In this document: positions 1 through 7,583 of the stretch, in pieces
How positions within the stretch are numbered: position 1 is the first letter of the stretch
Layout of the letters: the number at the start of each line of letters is the position of its first letter
Assembly: GCA_964538615.1 (NCBI GenBank)
Contig: CAZIGK010000038.1
Coordinates: 1 to 17,885, forward strand
Length of the DNA: 17,885 bases
From: CAZIGK01 sp964538615
Lineage (GTDB): Bacteria > Pseudomonadota > Alphaproteobacteria > Rickettsiales > RI-342
Direction of reading: 5' to 3'
The notes under the pieces: model-generated
Told to the model about the DNA's origin: nothing
The model's database searches: none
What the model saw: only the letters and a program-made list of their open reading frames with translations
Translations under genes and position numbers: made by a program

Positions 1-62
1 GGACTCGAACCTACGACCTACGCATTACGAATGCGCCGCTCTACCAACTGAGCTACATCGGC
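1..62 (-). tRNA. tRNA-Thr (anticodon CGT), 3' end cut off by window edge
   Basis: Read on the minus strand, this begins GCCGATG TA GCTC and continues with a D loop containing GTTGGTA. An anticodon arm follows (GCGCA / TGCGT around loop TTCGTAA), then a T arm starting GTAGGTTCGAGTCC. Loop positions 34-36 are CGT, which reads the threonine codon ACG. The last 14 or so nucleotides (end of the T stem, the 3' acceptor strand and the discriminator) lie outside the window, so acceptor pairing cannot be checked. It lies downstream of petC in the same orientation. Confidence 0.93.
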
Positions 63-73
63 ATATCACGCAA

Positions 74-90
74 CAGGCAGAACTTGCCTG
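74..90 (-). terminator. Hairpin after petC, possible weak terminator
   Basis: A perfect inverted repeat, CAGGCA-N5-TGCCTG, lies between the petC stop and tRNA-Thr. On the minus strand it is followed only by TTGCG, with no real U-tract, so a Rho-independent terminator is not certain. It may end the petABC transcript or act as a processing signal ahead of the tRNA. Confidence 0.3.
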
Positions 91-158
91 CGCGGGGTCT
101 TCATGCATTCCGGGCGGTCAATGATACTGCACGACGCCCGTCACCTGCACCAAACGTC

Positions 159-953
159 TTAGTGAACATTCCGCCAGATAATACGCTTCGCAACATACGC
201 GAAGACAGAGGTTATAGCGAGGAAGATCAGAACTTTCAAGCCCAGACGCTTACGCGCTTCCATTTCCGGCTCCGCAGCCCATTGCAGAAAGTTCACCACA
301 TCCTTCGCCATTTGTTCTACGCTGGCATCCGTTCCATCCTGATAGGTGACCTGACCCGCCGAGAGAGGGGCAGGCATCGCCAGCTTTCCACCGGGGAAAT
401 ACGGGTTGTAATATTGACCCGGCAGCAATTCCACATGCGACGGAGCCTCTTCATAACCCGTCAACAGAGAGAACACATAATTCGCTCCGTCATGACGCGC
501 CTTCACCATCAGCGATAAATCCGGTGGGTACGCGCCACCGTTAGCCGCACGCGCAGCATTTGGGTTGGCATAAGGACCGGGGATTTTGTCAAACGGCTTG
601 GCCGGACGCTCAAACATCTCGCCATCATCATTCGGGCCATCGGTTACATTATATTCCGCAGCCAGCGCCTTAATTTCTGCTTCCGCAAAGCCAATATCCG
701 CCAGATTACGGAAAGCAACACGCTGCAACCCATGGCAGGATGCACACACTTCGCGGTATACCTGAAAGCCCCGCTGTGCAGATGCGCGATCCACGGTACC
801 AAACATACCATCAAAGGTCCACTCCACCTGCTTCGGGTGCATCTGGTCAGATGCAGCTTCCGCCACCACCGCAGCCACCGGCAACATCGCCCCCGCCACC
901 GCCACAACCCGCGCAGTAGATACCAACCATGTTTTGACATTCCATGTTTTCAT
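159..953 (-). CDS. petC: Cytochrome c1 subunit of the cytochrome bc1 complex
   Basis: This is the c-type heme subunit of ubiquinol-cytochrome c oxidoreductase (complex III). It takes electrons from the Rieske centre and passes them to a soluble or membrane cytochrome c on the periplasmic side. The 264-residue product starts with a Sec-type signal (hydrophobic stretch at residues 9-31, cleavage near AEA/AS). It has the heme-binding motif CASCH (C70, C73, H74), and M193 in the sequence LAMPAPL is the likely sixth heme ligand. A C-terminal membrane anchor spans about 239-258. An in-frame ATG exists at 986, overlapping the petB stop (TAATG), but the ATG at 953 has AAGGAG nine bases upstream and begins directly with the signal peptide, so I prefer it. 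It is the last gene of petABC. Confidence 0.96.
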   Translation of the reverse strand: MKTWNVKTWLVSTARVVAVAGAMLPVAAVVAEAASDQMHPKQVEWTFDGMFGTVDRASAQRGFQVYREVCASCHGLQRVAFRNLADIGFAEAEIKALAAEYNVTDGPNDDGEMFERPAKPFDKIPGPYANPNAARAANGGAYPPDLSLMVKARHDGANYVFSLLTGYEEAPSHVELLPGQYYNPYFPGGKLAMPAPLSAGQVTYQDGTDASVEQMAKDVVNFLQWAAEPEMEARKRLGLKVLIFLAITSVFAYVAKRIIWRNVH

Positions 954-985
954 GGGTCGCTTCTCCTTACCAACCACGCGGTACA

Positions 986-2275
986 TTAGTGTTTCGTTGC
1001 TGCATCAATGGATTCTGGCAGCGGCTTGGTTTTTTCAATCTTGCCAAGCAGCGGCAGAAGCACCAGAAAATGCGCAAAGTAATAAATGGTCGCAATCCGC
1101 CCAATCCAGATATAGGCACCTTCTGCGGGTTTACCGCCCACATAGGTCAGCACCACAGCATCCAGCACCAGCACCCAGAAAAACAGTTTGAACAGCGGAC
1201 GATACGCGCCGCTACGCACCGCAGAGCGATCCAGCCATGGCAGGAAGAACAACAACACAATCGCGCCCACCATCGCCAACAAACCTGCCAGCTTGGAACT
1301 CACAAAAATCACCTGCGGAATACCCAGACTTTCAATGGCAGGAATCCCAATATCCGGCACCGCACGCAAAATAGCGTAAAATGGCAGGAAATACCATTCT
1401 GGCACAATATGCGCCGGGGTCACCAGCGGATCCGCCTCAATGTAATTATCCGGGTGCCCCAACATGTTGGGCTGGAAGAACACGAAATACCCGAAAATAA
1501 TGAAGAATACGGCAAACCCGAACAAATCTTTCACCGTGTAGTATGGATGGAACGGAATCGTATCTTTCTCCGTCTTAATGTCCACACCTGTTGGGTTGTT
1601 GGAACCATGAATATGCAGCGCCACCACATGCACAACCACCAGCCCTAAAATAATGAATGGCAGCAGGTAATGCAGCGCGAAAAAGCGGTTCAGGGTCGGG
1701 TTATCCACGGAAAAACCCCCGCGCAACCACTCGGTCAGCACATCCCCCACCAGCGGGATAGCGGTGAAGAAGTTGGTAATAACCGTCGCCCCCCAGAAGG
1801 ACATCTGCCCCCATGGCAACACATAGCCCATAAAGGCCGTTGCCATCATCGCAAACAGAATCAGCAAGCCAAACCACCACAGCATTTCACGTGGCGCTTT
1901 GTAAGAGCCATAATATAACCCGCGAAAAATATGGATATACACCACCGCGAAGAACATAGAAGCACCCACCGCATGGGTGTAACGCAACAGCCAGCCATAG
2001 TTCACATCCCGCATAATGCGCTCGACGCTATCAAAGGCAATGCTGGCATGAGCACTGTAATTCATCGCCAGAAAAATACCGGTGATAATCTGAATAACCA
2101 GACAAATCCCCGCCAGAGAACCAAAGTTCCACGCGTAGCTGAGGTTCTTCGGCGCCCGATATTCTCCCTGATGTTTCATGAAGGAAAAGATCGGCAGACG
2201 ATAATCCACCCACTGTTTGATTGCTTCACAACGGCTTGCCGGTGCGACATTTTTTTTCACGGTTGCCATCTGCAT
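986..2275 (-). CDS. petB: Cytochrome b subunit of the cytochrome bc1 complex
   Basis: This is the core membrane subunit of complex III, carrying both b hemes and the quinol (Qo) and quinone (Qi) sites. It has 429 residues in the undivided proteobacterial/mitochondrial form with about eight membrane helices. The four heme ligands are visible as H101, H115, H202 and H216, with the 14-residue spacing within each pair that the family shows. The Qo-site motif PEWY is at 292-295, and GYVLPWGQMSFWGATV is at about 150-165. The start overlaps the petA stop as TAATG. A second ATG six bases on (2269) has AGGG at better spacing (8 nt), so the true start may be 2269. The tight overlaps on both sides mark petABC as one translationally coupled operon. 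Confidence 0.97.
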   Translation of the reverse strand: MQMATVKKNVAPASRCEAIKQWVDYRLPIFSFMKHQGEYRAPKNLSYAWNFGSLAGICLVIQIITGIFLAMNYSAHASIAFDSVERIMRDVNYGWLLRYTHAVGASMFFAVVYIHIFRGLYYGSYKAPREMLWWFGLLILFAMMATAFMGYVLPWGQMSFWGATVITNFFTAIPLVGDVLTEWLRGGFSVDNPTLNRFFALHYLLPFIILGLVVVHVVALHIHGSNNPTGVDIKTEKDTIPFHPYYTVKDLFGFAVFFIIFGYFVFFQPNMLGHPDNYIEADPLVTPAHIVPEWYFLPFYAILRAVPDIGIPAIESLGIPQVIFVSSKLAGLLAMVGAIVLLFFLPWLDRSAVRSGAYRPLFKLFFWVLVLDAVVLTYVGGKPAEGAYIWIGRIATIYYFAHFLVLLPLLGKIEKTKPLPESIDAATKH

Positions 2276-2850
2276 TACCCTATACGAATGGTGGTATCAT
2301 TAAGGAATACATAGTCCGGTACGACCATGTTTTTCGGCGCAGGACCTTTGCGAATCCGCCCGGCAGTATCATAATGCGAGCCATGGCACGGACAGAACCA
2401 GCCGCCAAACTCTCCCGCCTCTCCCAGGGGAATACAACCCAGATGGGTACAAACCCCCACCATCACCAACCACTGCTCCTTGCCTTCCTTCGTGCGCTCT
2501 GCATCGGCCTGCGGGTCTTTCAACTCGCTCATGGGAACTGCGCGCGCCGTCTCAATTTCCTGCGCGGTACGGTGGCGCACAAATACCGGCATGCCGCGCC
2601 ACAACACCTTAATGCTCTGGCCTTCCTCAATGGCGGAAAGATCAATCTCAATGGAAGACACCGCCAATACATCAGCGGAAGGATTCATGCTATCCACCAG
2701 CGGCCATACGGCAGCAGCCGCACCGACACCTCCCAGCGCACTAGCCGTCAATACCAGAAAATCACGGCGTTTCGGGTCTTCCACCACCGACTCAGCCGGG
2801 GTAGCATGTGCCTTTGCAGCCTTACTTGCGGTTGGTTTTTTTGTTGCCAT
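2275..2850 (-). CDS. petA: Rieske iron-sulfur subunit of the cytochrome bc1 complex
   Basis: This subunit accepts one electron from quinol at the Qo site and moves it to cytochrome c1. The 191-residue product has a twin-arginine signal-anchor (KRRDFLVLTAS, residues 27-37, then a Gly/Ala-rich membrane helix at about 38-52). The 2Fe-2S ligands are C134 and H136 (CTHLGC) and C153 and H156 (CPCHGS), with C139-C155 as the stabilising disulfide. S158 and Y160, which tune the redox potential in the family, are present. The reading frame is open 26 codons further upstream. I chose the ATG at 2850 because GGAAG lies seven bases before it and because the candidate -10 box would fall inside the longer version. 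It is the first gene of petABC, divergent from trmL. Confidence 0.96.
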   Translation of the reverse strand: MATKKPTASKAAKAHATPAESVVEDPKRRDFLVLTASALGGVGAAAAVWPLVDSMNPSADVLAVSSIEIDLSAIEEGQSIKVLWRGMPVFVRHRTAQEIETARAVPMSELKDPQADAERTKEGKEQWLVMVGVCTHLGCIPLGEAGEFGGWFCPCHGSHYDTAGRIRKGPAPKNMVVPDYVFLNDTTIRIG

Positions 2851-2904
2851 ACAGGTACTTCCATGCAAAAGAGCCGACCATAAAGGCCGAATAAACTGTC
2901 GCGT

Positions 2905-2932
2905 ATCATAGTGATAATCTTTTGGCACGCAA
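2905..2932 (-). promoter_or_regulatory. Candidate sigma-70 promoter for petABC
   Basis: On the minus strand, TTGCGT is followed after 16 bases by TATGAT (five of six matches to the -10 consensus). It lies 55 bases upstream of the chosen petA start. Its -35 shares one base with the -35 of the divergent trmL promoter. Called by consensus only. Confidence 0.55.
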
Positions 2933-2950
2933 GTATCAATGATGTATGAA
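2922..2950 (+). promoter_or_regulatory. Candidate sigma-70 promoter for trmL
   Basis: TTGGCA (five of six to consensus) is followed by a 17-base spacer and TATGAA. It sits directly upstream of the trmL ribosome-binding site (AGGAG, about 2967-2971) and predicts a short leader of about 20 bases. Called by consensus only. Confidence 0.55.
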
Positions 2951-2977
2951 CAGACAGCATTTTTTTAGGAGACCCGG

Positions 2978-3424
2978 ATGCAACTTGCGCTCTATCAGCC
3001 GGATATCGCCCAAAATCTGGGCACCCTGCTTCGTCTGGGTGCCTGCATGGGGGTCACGATCCACATCATTGAACCCTGTGGCTTCCCGCTGGATGACTCC
3101 CGCCTGCGCCGCGCCGGGATGGACTATATGCAGCATGTCACCTACCACCGCCATGCCAACTGGCAACAGTTTCAGCAGTGGCGGAAAAATACGGGCAAAC
3201 GGCTGGTGTTATTATCCACCAAAGCCTCCACCCTCTACACCCGCTTTTCTTATCAGCCGGAGGATATTCTGCTACTGGGGAGAGAAAGTGCTGGCGTGCC
3301 GGATGACGTGCACAATGCCGCCGATGCCCGGATTCTCATCCCCATGCAGCCGGGCATGCGCTCGCTCAATGTGGCCATAGCAGGCGCCATGGTTCTGGGG
3401 GAGGCTCTGCGGCAGTTACGATAA
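2978..3424 (+). CDS. trmL: tRNA (cytidine(34)-2'-O)-methyltransferase, SpoU/TrmL family
   Basis: TrmL 2'-O-methylates the wobble nucleotide (C34 or modified U34) of tRNA-Leu isoacceptors using S-adenosylmethionine. The 148-residue product is the usual length of this minimal SPOUT enzyme, which is essentially only the knotted catalytic domain. The family signatures are present: the N-terminal ALYQPDIAQNLGTLLR block, LLGRESAGVP at about 99-108, and the C-terminal knot segment IPMQPGMRSLNVAIAGAMVL, which contains the SLN/NVA SAM-binding loop. AGGAG lies six to seven bases before the ATG. The gene is divergent from petABC, a common neighbour arrangement in Alphaproteobacteria from memory. No clear terminator follows. 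Confidence 0.95.
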   Translation: MQLALYQPDIAQNLGTLLRLGACMGVTIHIIEPCGFPLDDSRLRRAGMDYMQHVTYHRHANWQQFQQWRKNTGKRLVLLSTKASTLYTRFSYQPEDILLLGRESAGVPDDVHNAADARILIPMQPGMRSLNVAIAGAMVLGEALRQLR

Positions 3425-3499
3425 TGACCCGGCTACCACCCCCCAATCATCCCCAAATCACCTCTTCACGCGGCGTTTAACGACCGAAAACAGGCATTT

Positions 3500-3548
3500 T
3501 GCGCTTCCGGTTCGCATGCGGTTCAAACCATACGTGCGCTTCCGGTTC
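3500..3548. repeat. Two 14-bp direct repeats in the trmL/tRNA-Gln gap
   Basis: TGCGCTTCCGGTTC occurs at 3500-3513 and again, identically, at 3535-3548, a period of 35 bases. Between them lie the palindrome CGCATGCG (3513-3520) and a third GGTTC. The surrounding non-coding stretch (3425-3652) also holds small inverted repeats: CGAAA/TTTCG at about 3551-3568, and TCTCG-GGA-CGAGA at about 3580-3594. No ORF of convincing quality and no family I recognise. Confidence 0.6.
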
Positions 3549-3653
3549 TCGAAAGCGGCCATTTTCGGCGTACCACCCATCTCGGGACGAGACGATTGCA
3601 TACCCCCCCTAAAAAACCCTGTATTTTTTCTGCATCAAACCACAACTCAGCCC

Positions 3654-3682
3654 TTGCCAAGCCCAAAATGGCTGTGTATATA
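3654..3682 (+). promoter_or_regulatory. Candidate sigma-70 promoter for tRNA-Gln
   Basis: TTGCCA (3654-3659), a 17-base spacer and TATATA (3677-3682) end 18 bases before the mature tRNA 5' end. This spacing suits a short 5' leader removed by RNase P. Confidence 0.65.
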
Positions 3683-3700
3683 AACAACCCTCGCCCATGC

Positions 3701-3775
3701 TGGGGCATAGCCAAGCGGTAAGGCAGCGGTTTTTGGTACCGCCATTCCCAGGTTCGAATCCTGGTGCCCCAGCCA
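3701..3775 (+). tRNA. tRNA-Gln (anticodon TTG) with encoded CCA
   Basis: The cloverleaf is complete. The acceptor stem TGGGGCA/TGCCCCA has seven pairs and the D arm is GCC/GGC. The anticodon stem GCGGT/ACCGC encloses loop TTTTGGT with anticodon TTG (codon CAA, glutamine). The T arm CCAGG/CCTGG encloses TTCGAAT. The discriminator is G, followed by a genome-encoded CCA. The U1-A72 first pair is characteristic of bacterial tRNA-Gln. Confidence 0.97.
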
Positions 3776-4062
3776 ATATTTCCCTGTCTAAACATATCGT
3801 TGCTGAAAAAAACATAAAGCGACTATGAAACAGGTGGCGGTTCTCTCTGGGTCTGGTCATTCCCCAACGCTTGAATATCCGATATAAGCTGACATAAAGC
3901 CCCTCATCATCCCCCCGAAATCGGCCATTGTCTACATGAGCCGTCTTTGTTGTTGCGTGTCTCAGCTATCGTTTCGTCACAAGCTGGCTCCCATGACACC
4001 TCGTCTTTTTATATCACGGCTGGCAGGCTGCCCCCATCGGTTCCTCATGCAATGGAATAATC

Positions 4063-6105
4063 ATGGAAAGCCCGCCTTCCATCCTTTTTTCACGCCTGTC
4101 ACGCATTGTACAGTGCACTGCGGCTCTGTGCGTAAGTCTGTTGGCGCTGCTCATCGGCAGTATGGCTCTTTTGGTCATGGGGCTGAATATCCCCTTCGGC
4201 AAAAGCATCGCCAGTGATGTCGCCAGCACACTGCTTCAGCGGGAAATACACTACACCGGCCATCTCTATCCACGGCTAACCCAATGGCCACTCACCTTGC
4301 ATATAAGCGGATTGCAGATTGCCAACGCACCCGGCATGCAGCCGGAAACCATGGCCTCTATTGGCGAGGCAGAAATCACGCTATTGCTCTCCCCGCTCTG
4401 GCAGGCAGAGGTAGTAATCCATCAGCTACACCTGAAAAAAAGCCGCTTACATCTGCAACGCACGGCAGACTATCGCGCCAACTGGCAGTTTGGACATCAT
4501 GAAGCCACGACAGAGCCAGCACCGCCCCCAGAAGAGCAGGCACCTCCCTACCCTGACATTCAATGGCTCAGGTTACAGGATGCTGAAGTCACCTATCAGG
4601 ATGCGCCCAATCAATTGGATGTCACCTTAACCGGCCATACGCAGGGAGAAAAAGTACAGCTACAAGGCAAAGGCCACTACAACCAACAACCGTTTACCTT
4701 GCAGGCACAAACGGGTCGGCTACGCGATTTCACGGCGCGACGCTTCCCGGTCACCTTTCATGTGGAAGCCGGTCATACCACAGTACATGCGGAAGGCACC
4801 TTACCAGCACCCGGTCAACTGGCTGGCATGGATATGCACCTCTCCGTGCAGGGAGCCGATGCTGCGGACCTCTACCCCCTCACGGGTATCGCGTTACTAC
4901 CCACGCCACCCTATGCCGTGAAAGGACAATTAACCTTTGATGGAACCGTCTGGCACTACCACTCTTTCTCCGGACACATGGGAGATAGTGATATTCAGGG
5001 AAACCTGCAATGGAATACCGCTCCCAAACGCCCCAAACTCACGGCTCGTCTGCATGCGAAGCATCTGGATATTGCAGATCTTGGCCCCCTCATTGGCCTG
5101 CCGCCGCAAAAACCGCTATCGCAGGCGCAACAGGCCGCCGCCGCCGAACTGGAAACAAGCCCCCGCGTCATTCCGGATGCCAGTCTGGATATCGCAAAAC
5201 TCGCCTCGCTGGATGCCGATGTGGAGTTCGTCGGCGACAGGGTAATATCTGCTAATCTGCCACTGGATCATTTCTTCATGAAACTACGTCTGAATGATCG
5301 CGTTCTTACCTTACAACCGCTGCGCTTCGGCACCGCCAATGGGGATATTGCCCTGTATATGACCGCAGATGGTCAACAACAGCCCATAGAGGCGGAAACG
5401 GAGGTGCGCTTCAATCGGCTGTCGCTCCGGCAATTGATGGCAGATATACAAAAAAGCCTACCCTCGACCGATACCCCCTCCGGCCTGATGGGAGGCACGC
5501 TCACGTTCAAAGGGCGCGGGAACTCCGTCCATGCGCAGTTGGCAAACGCTCATGGTCATGCGGGTATCGGCATGGAAGGCGGCGCCATCAGCAACCTTCT
5601 CATTGAGCTGCTGGGGCTGGATGTCGCAGAATCTCTGGGTCTATGGCTGGGAGAAGATCAAGTCACCCCCATTCGCTGTATGGTGGCAGATTTTGCAATA
5701 ACCTCCGGCACCATGCATAGCGAACAATGGATCCTTGATACAGGTGATACCCAGATTCAGGGGGAAGGAACCATTCAACTCGCCACAGAAACCATGCATC
5801 TACGCCTCACTCCATACCCGAAAGATACCAGCTTACTCTCTCTGCGTAGCCCTATCACCATTGGGGGTCACTTTAAGGAACCACAGATAGGTATTGTGCC
5901 AACCCATCTGGCATTACGCGGGGGAGCGGCAGTGGCACTTTCCGCATGGCTCACTCCCGCCGCTGCGCTGTTAGCCTTCATTGAACCCGGATTAGGAGAA
6001 GACAGCCAGTGCGCCCAGCTCATCCACAGGCTGGAAGCAGAAACCCATCCGGAGAGTATTCCACATAACCCCATACCCACCGATGAAAAGACAAACGCTC
6101 CGTGA
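4063..6105 (+). CDS. AsmA-family envelope protein
   Basis: The 680-residue protein has a single N-terminal membrane helix (about residues 17-42) followed by a long, beta-rich periplasmic part. The first segment resembles AsmA (N-terminal chorein-like region, VASTLLQREIHYTGHLYP and similar). The C-terminal part (about 400-620) has the AsmA_2-type pattern GGTLTFKGRGNSVHAQL, then GDTQIQGEGTIQLATETMHL and ITIGGHFKEPQIGI. AsmA-like proteins are thought to form hydrophobic grooves that help lipid transport between the membranes or affect outer-membrane assembly; substrate here is unknown. The ribosome-binding site is weak (GGA seven bases upstream), but no upstream in-frame ATG exists. The next gene starts 55 bases later on the same strand, suggesting an operon. 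The 287 bases between tRNA-Gln and this gene hold no gene that I can support. Confidence 0.85.
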   Translation: MESPPSILFSRLSRIVQCTAALCVSLLALLIGSMALLVMGLNIPFGKSIASDVASTLLQREIHYTGHLYPRLTQWPLTLHISGLQIANAPGMQPETMASIGEAEITLLLSPLWQAEVVIHQLHLKKSRLHLQRTADYRANWQFGHHEATTEPAPPPEEQAPPYPDIQWLRLQDAEVTYQDAPNQLDVTLTGHTQGEKVQLQGKGHYNQQPFTLQAQTGRLRDFTARRFPVTFHVEAGHTTVHAEGTLPAPGQLAGMDMHLSVQGADAADLYPLTGIALLPTPPYAVKGQLTFDGTVWHYHSFSGHMGDSDIQGNLQWNTAPKRPKLTARLHAKHLDIADLGPLIGLPPQKPLSQAQQAAAAELETSPRVIPDASLDIAKLASLDADVEFVGDRVISANLPLDHFFMKLRLNDRVLTLQPLRFGTANGDIALYMTADGQQQPIEAETEVRFNRLSLRQLMADIQKSLPSTDTPSGLMGGTLTFKGRGNSVHAQLANAHGHAGIGMEGGAISNLLIELLGLDVAESLGLWLGEDQVTPIRCMVADFAITSGTMHSEQWILDTGDTQIQGEGTIQLATETMHLRLTPYPKDTSLLSLRSPITIGGHFKEPQIGIVPTHLALRGGAAVALSAWLTPAAALLAFIEPGLGEDSQCAQLIHRLEAETHPESIPHNPIPTDEKTNAP

Positions 6106-6160
6106 GGTATCCTCTTCCCCATATTCCACCCTAAACCTAGCATCTTCAACGGAGAAAACC

Positions 6161-6571
6161 ATGCCCCATAACCCCCCCCATAACACGAACCCCCTCAGCG
6201 ATGCCGTCCGGGATCATAGCCCGCATTCTGCGAACCAGCGCATAGACCAACAATTACACTACCGGCTGACCTACTATCGCAAACACCCGGCAGAGATAAA
6301 CACCCGATTACAGGAACTGGATGCAGAGTGGAACATCGAGCGCACCTTACAGGCCAATGCAGCAACCATCACTCTGGCAAGCCTCGCTCTGGGACTCACC
6401 TGCAACCAAAAATGGCTGGCTATGCCGGCGTTGGTCAGCGGGTTTCTGTTACATCACGCCATACGCGGCTGGTGCCCTCCTCTTCCGGTGTTTCGTCGCC
6501 TTGGCGTCCGCACGCAGCAAGAAATTGAACAAGAACGTTACGCACTGCTTTCCCTACAACAAAAGCCGTGA
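6161..6571 (+). CDS. DUF2892-like small membrane protein
   Basis: This is a 136-residue protein of unknown function. Its middle part, LDAEWNIERTLQANAATITLASLALGL (written here in one-letter code over about residues 45-72), begins with the WNIER pattern of DUF2892/YgaP-type transmembrane domains. Two hydrophobic segments follow (about 60-72 and 78-95), then HAIRGWCPPLPVFRRLGVRT, a typical end for this family, and a short charged C-terminus. The first 40 residues are polar and probably cytoplasmic. The frame is open upstream to 6083, inside the AsmA gene, but GGAG sits six bases before the ATG at 6161, which I take as the start. Probably co-transcribed with the AsmA gene. Family assignment is from memory of the motif and the function is unknown. 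Confidence 0.78.
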   Translation: MPHNPPHNTNPLSDAVRDHSPHSANQRIDQQLHYRLTYYRKHPAEINTRLQELDAEWNIERTLQANAATITLASLALGLTCNQKWLAMPALVSGFLLHHAIRGWCPPLPVFRRLGVRTQQEIEQERYALLSLQQKP

Positions 6572-6606
6572 GTTAGCGTGTACCGTTGTAGAGAGATTGC
6601 GCAGAA

Positions 6607-6624
6607 TCAGGCCGTGTCGCCTGA
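6607..6624 (+). terminator. Possible weak terminator hairpin
   Basis: TCAGGC-N6-GCCTGA lies 35 bases after the DUF2892-like gene. It is followed, after a gap, by TGTTTTGTT rather than an immediate T-run. A second inverted repeat, CCTGCAT-N13-ATGCAGG, lies at 6644-6670. Either could end the AsmA transcript, but neither is a textbook terminator. Confidence 0.3.
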
Positions 6625-6740
6625 CACCGGCTGATGTTTTGTTCCTGCATTAAGCCTGCGCTGATGCAGGATGGCACGTGCACATATCGAGAAGTTGTAC
6701 CATTCATACCATACCAGAGAGGTACTGGCACAAAGACGCC

Positions 6741-6768
6741 GCCTGCCCCTGACACGTCAGAAGCAGGC
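6741..6768. repeat. Nested inverted repeat upstream of the OB-fold gene
   Basis: GCCTGC (6741-6746) and GCAGGC (6763-6768) enclose a second inverted pair, TGAC/GTCA (6750-6753 and 6756-6759), with a symmetric three-base internal loop. It lies 53 bases before the downstream start codon and has no T-run, so it looks more like a leader structure or operator than a terminator. Confidence 0.4.
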
Positions 6769-6821
6769 ATGGCATGACCCGCCACTTATGATCGGCAGAC
6801 AACCCACAAGGAGACATCACG

Positions 6822-7544
6822 ATGCCCATAATCACCCCTAAAGCCCTGACACTGACAAGCCTTTTACTGGCAACGGTGGCCAGCCCCGCTCTGGCACAAA
6901 ATACGGCGACCCCCAATGCCAATAACGCCGCCACGAACGCCAGAACGGTTACCACCACCACTCCGGCCAACCTGAAGGACGATGCGTATGTGACCATTAA
7001 CGGCACGGTCGAAAAAATTTCTGAAGGTGATGCGTTCACCTTACGCTATGCAGGTGGCACCATTGGCGTGGATACCAACGATACCTGGCCGTTCCTGTTC
7101 AATAATGACTCCACCGATTTGCTGCGCGTGGGGGATAAAGTCACCGTCATTGGCCAGGTGGATGATAATTTCTTCACCCGCAAAGAAGTGGATGCCAGCA
7201 GCATCCGCGTCAAGGGTGCCAATGCCAGCCGCTTCTACGAAAACACGCAAAATGGCAACAACTCTTATGGAAACGATTATAGCTGGGATGAAACGATGGA
7301 TGAAGACAATGTACGTCTGACCGGCACCGTCATGCGTCTGGTGGATGATGAAACGCTGGAGCTTAGCTACGGTACGGGCACCATCCGGGTCGATACGGAA
7401 GACCTAAACCGCGATACCCAAAACTGGCTACAGGTAGGAGACATCATTACCGTCTATGGCGAAATGGATAATAACTGGTTCGGTAAAAAGGAGCTGGAGG
7501 CTAATTATCTGGTACGCACTTCCTCCTACCGTTCCCGCGGCTAA
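6822..7544 (+). CDS. Exported protein with two tandem OB-fold-like repeats
   Basis: The 240-residue product has a clear Sec signal peptide (cleavage after PALA, about residue 25) and a low-complexity Asn/Ala/Thr linker (26-50). Two homologous repeats of about 75 residues follow. Repeat 1 (about 53-130) contains INGTVEKISEGDAFTLRYAGG, then DLLRVGDKVTVIGQVDDNFFTRKEVDASSI. Repeat 2 (about 162-235) contains LTGTVMRLVDDETLELSYGTG, then NWLQVGDIITVYGEMDNNWFGKKELEANYL. This layout is like bacterial OB-fold (YgiW/BOF-type) periplasmic proteins, which are linked to stress tolerance, but no function can be assigned. A DNQ-rich acidic linker joins the repeats. AAGGAG lies nine bases before the ATG. The gene is convergent with dabA, with 39 bases between the stop codons. 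Confidence 0.75.
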   Translation: MPIITPKALTLTSLLLATVASPALAQNTATPNANNAATNARTVTTTTPANLKDDAYVTINGTVEKISEGDAFTLRYAGGTIGVDTNDTWPFLFNNDSTDLLRVGDKVTVIGQVDDNFFTRKEVDASSIRVKGANASRFYENTQNGNNSYGNDYSWDETMDEDNVRLTGTVMRLVDDETLELSYGTGTIRVDTEDLNRDTQNWLQVGDIITVYGEMDNNWFGKKELEANYLVRTSSYRSRG

Positions 7545-7583
7545 GCCGCATAGGCTGTATCGGCCTGACAGTGGATACAGGCA

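Noticed and set aside
954..986. Longer cytochrome c1 start at 986
   Set aside because: It would put 11 charged residues before the signal peptide, and the ATG at 953 has a much better ribosome-binding site.
1188..2314. Plus-strand ORFs antisense to petB (and similar antisense ORFs over petC, petA, dabA, dabB)
   Set aside because: They lie entirely within well-supported genes on the other strand and give low-complexity or Arg/His-rich products with no family resemblance.
2851..2928. Longer Rieske start at 2928
   Set aside because: It would contain the candidate -10 box of the operon and adds a non-conserved extension. The ATG at 2850 has GGAAG at good spacing.
3523..3860. Minus-strand ORFs across the tRNA-Gln region, one containing the words APGFEPGNGGTKN
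   Set aside because: This is the familiar false peptide produced by translating the complement of a tRNA gene. It overlaps tRNA-Gln exactly.
3936..4217. Plus-strand ORF before and overlapping the AsmA gene
   Set aside because: It runs out of frame into the AsmA coding region, has no ribosome-binding site and gives no recognisable protein.
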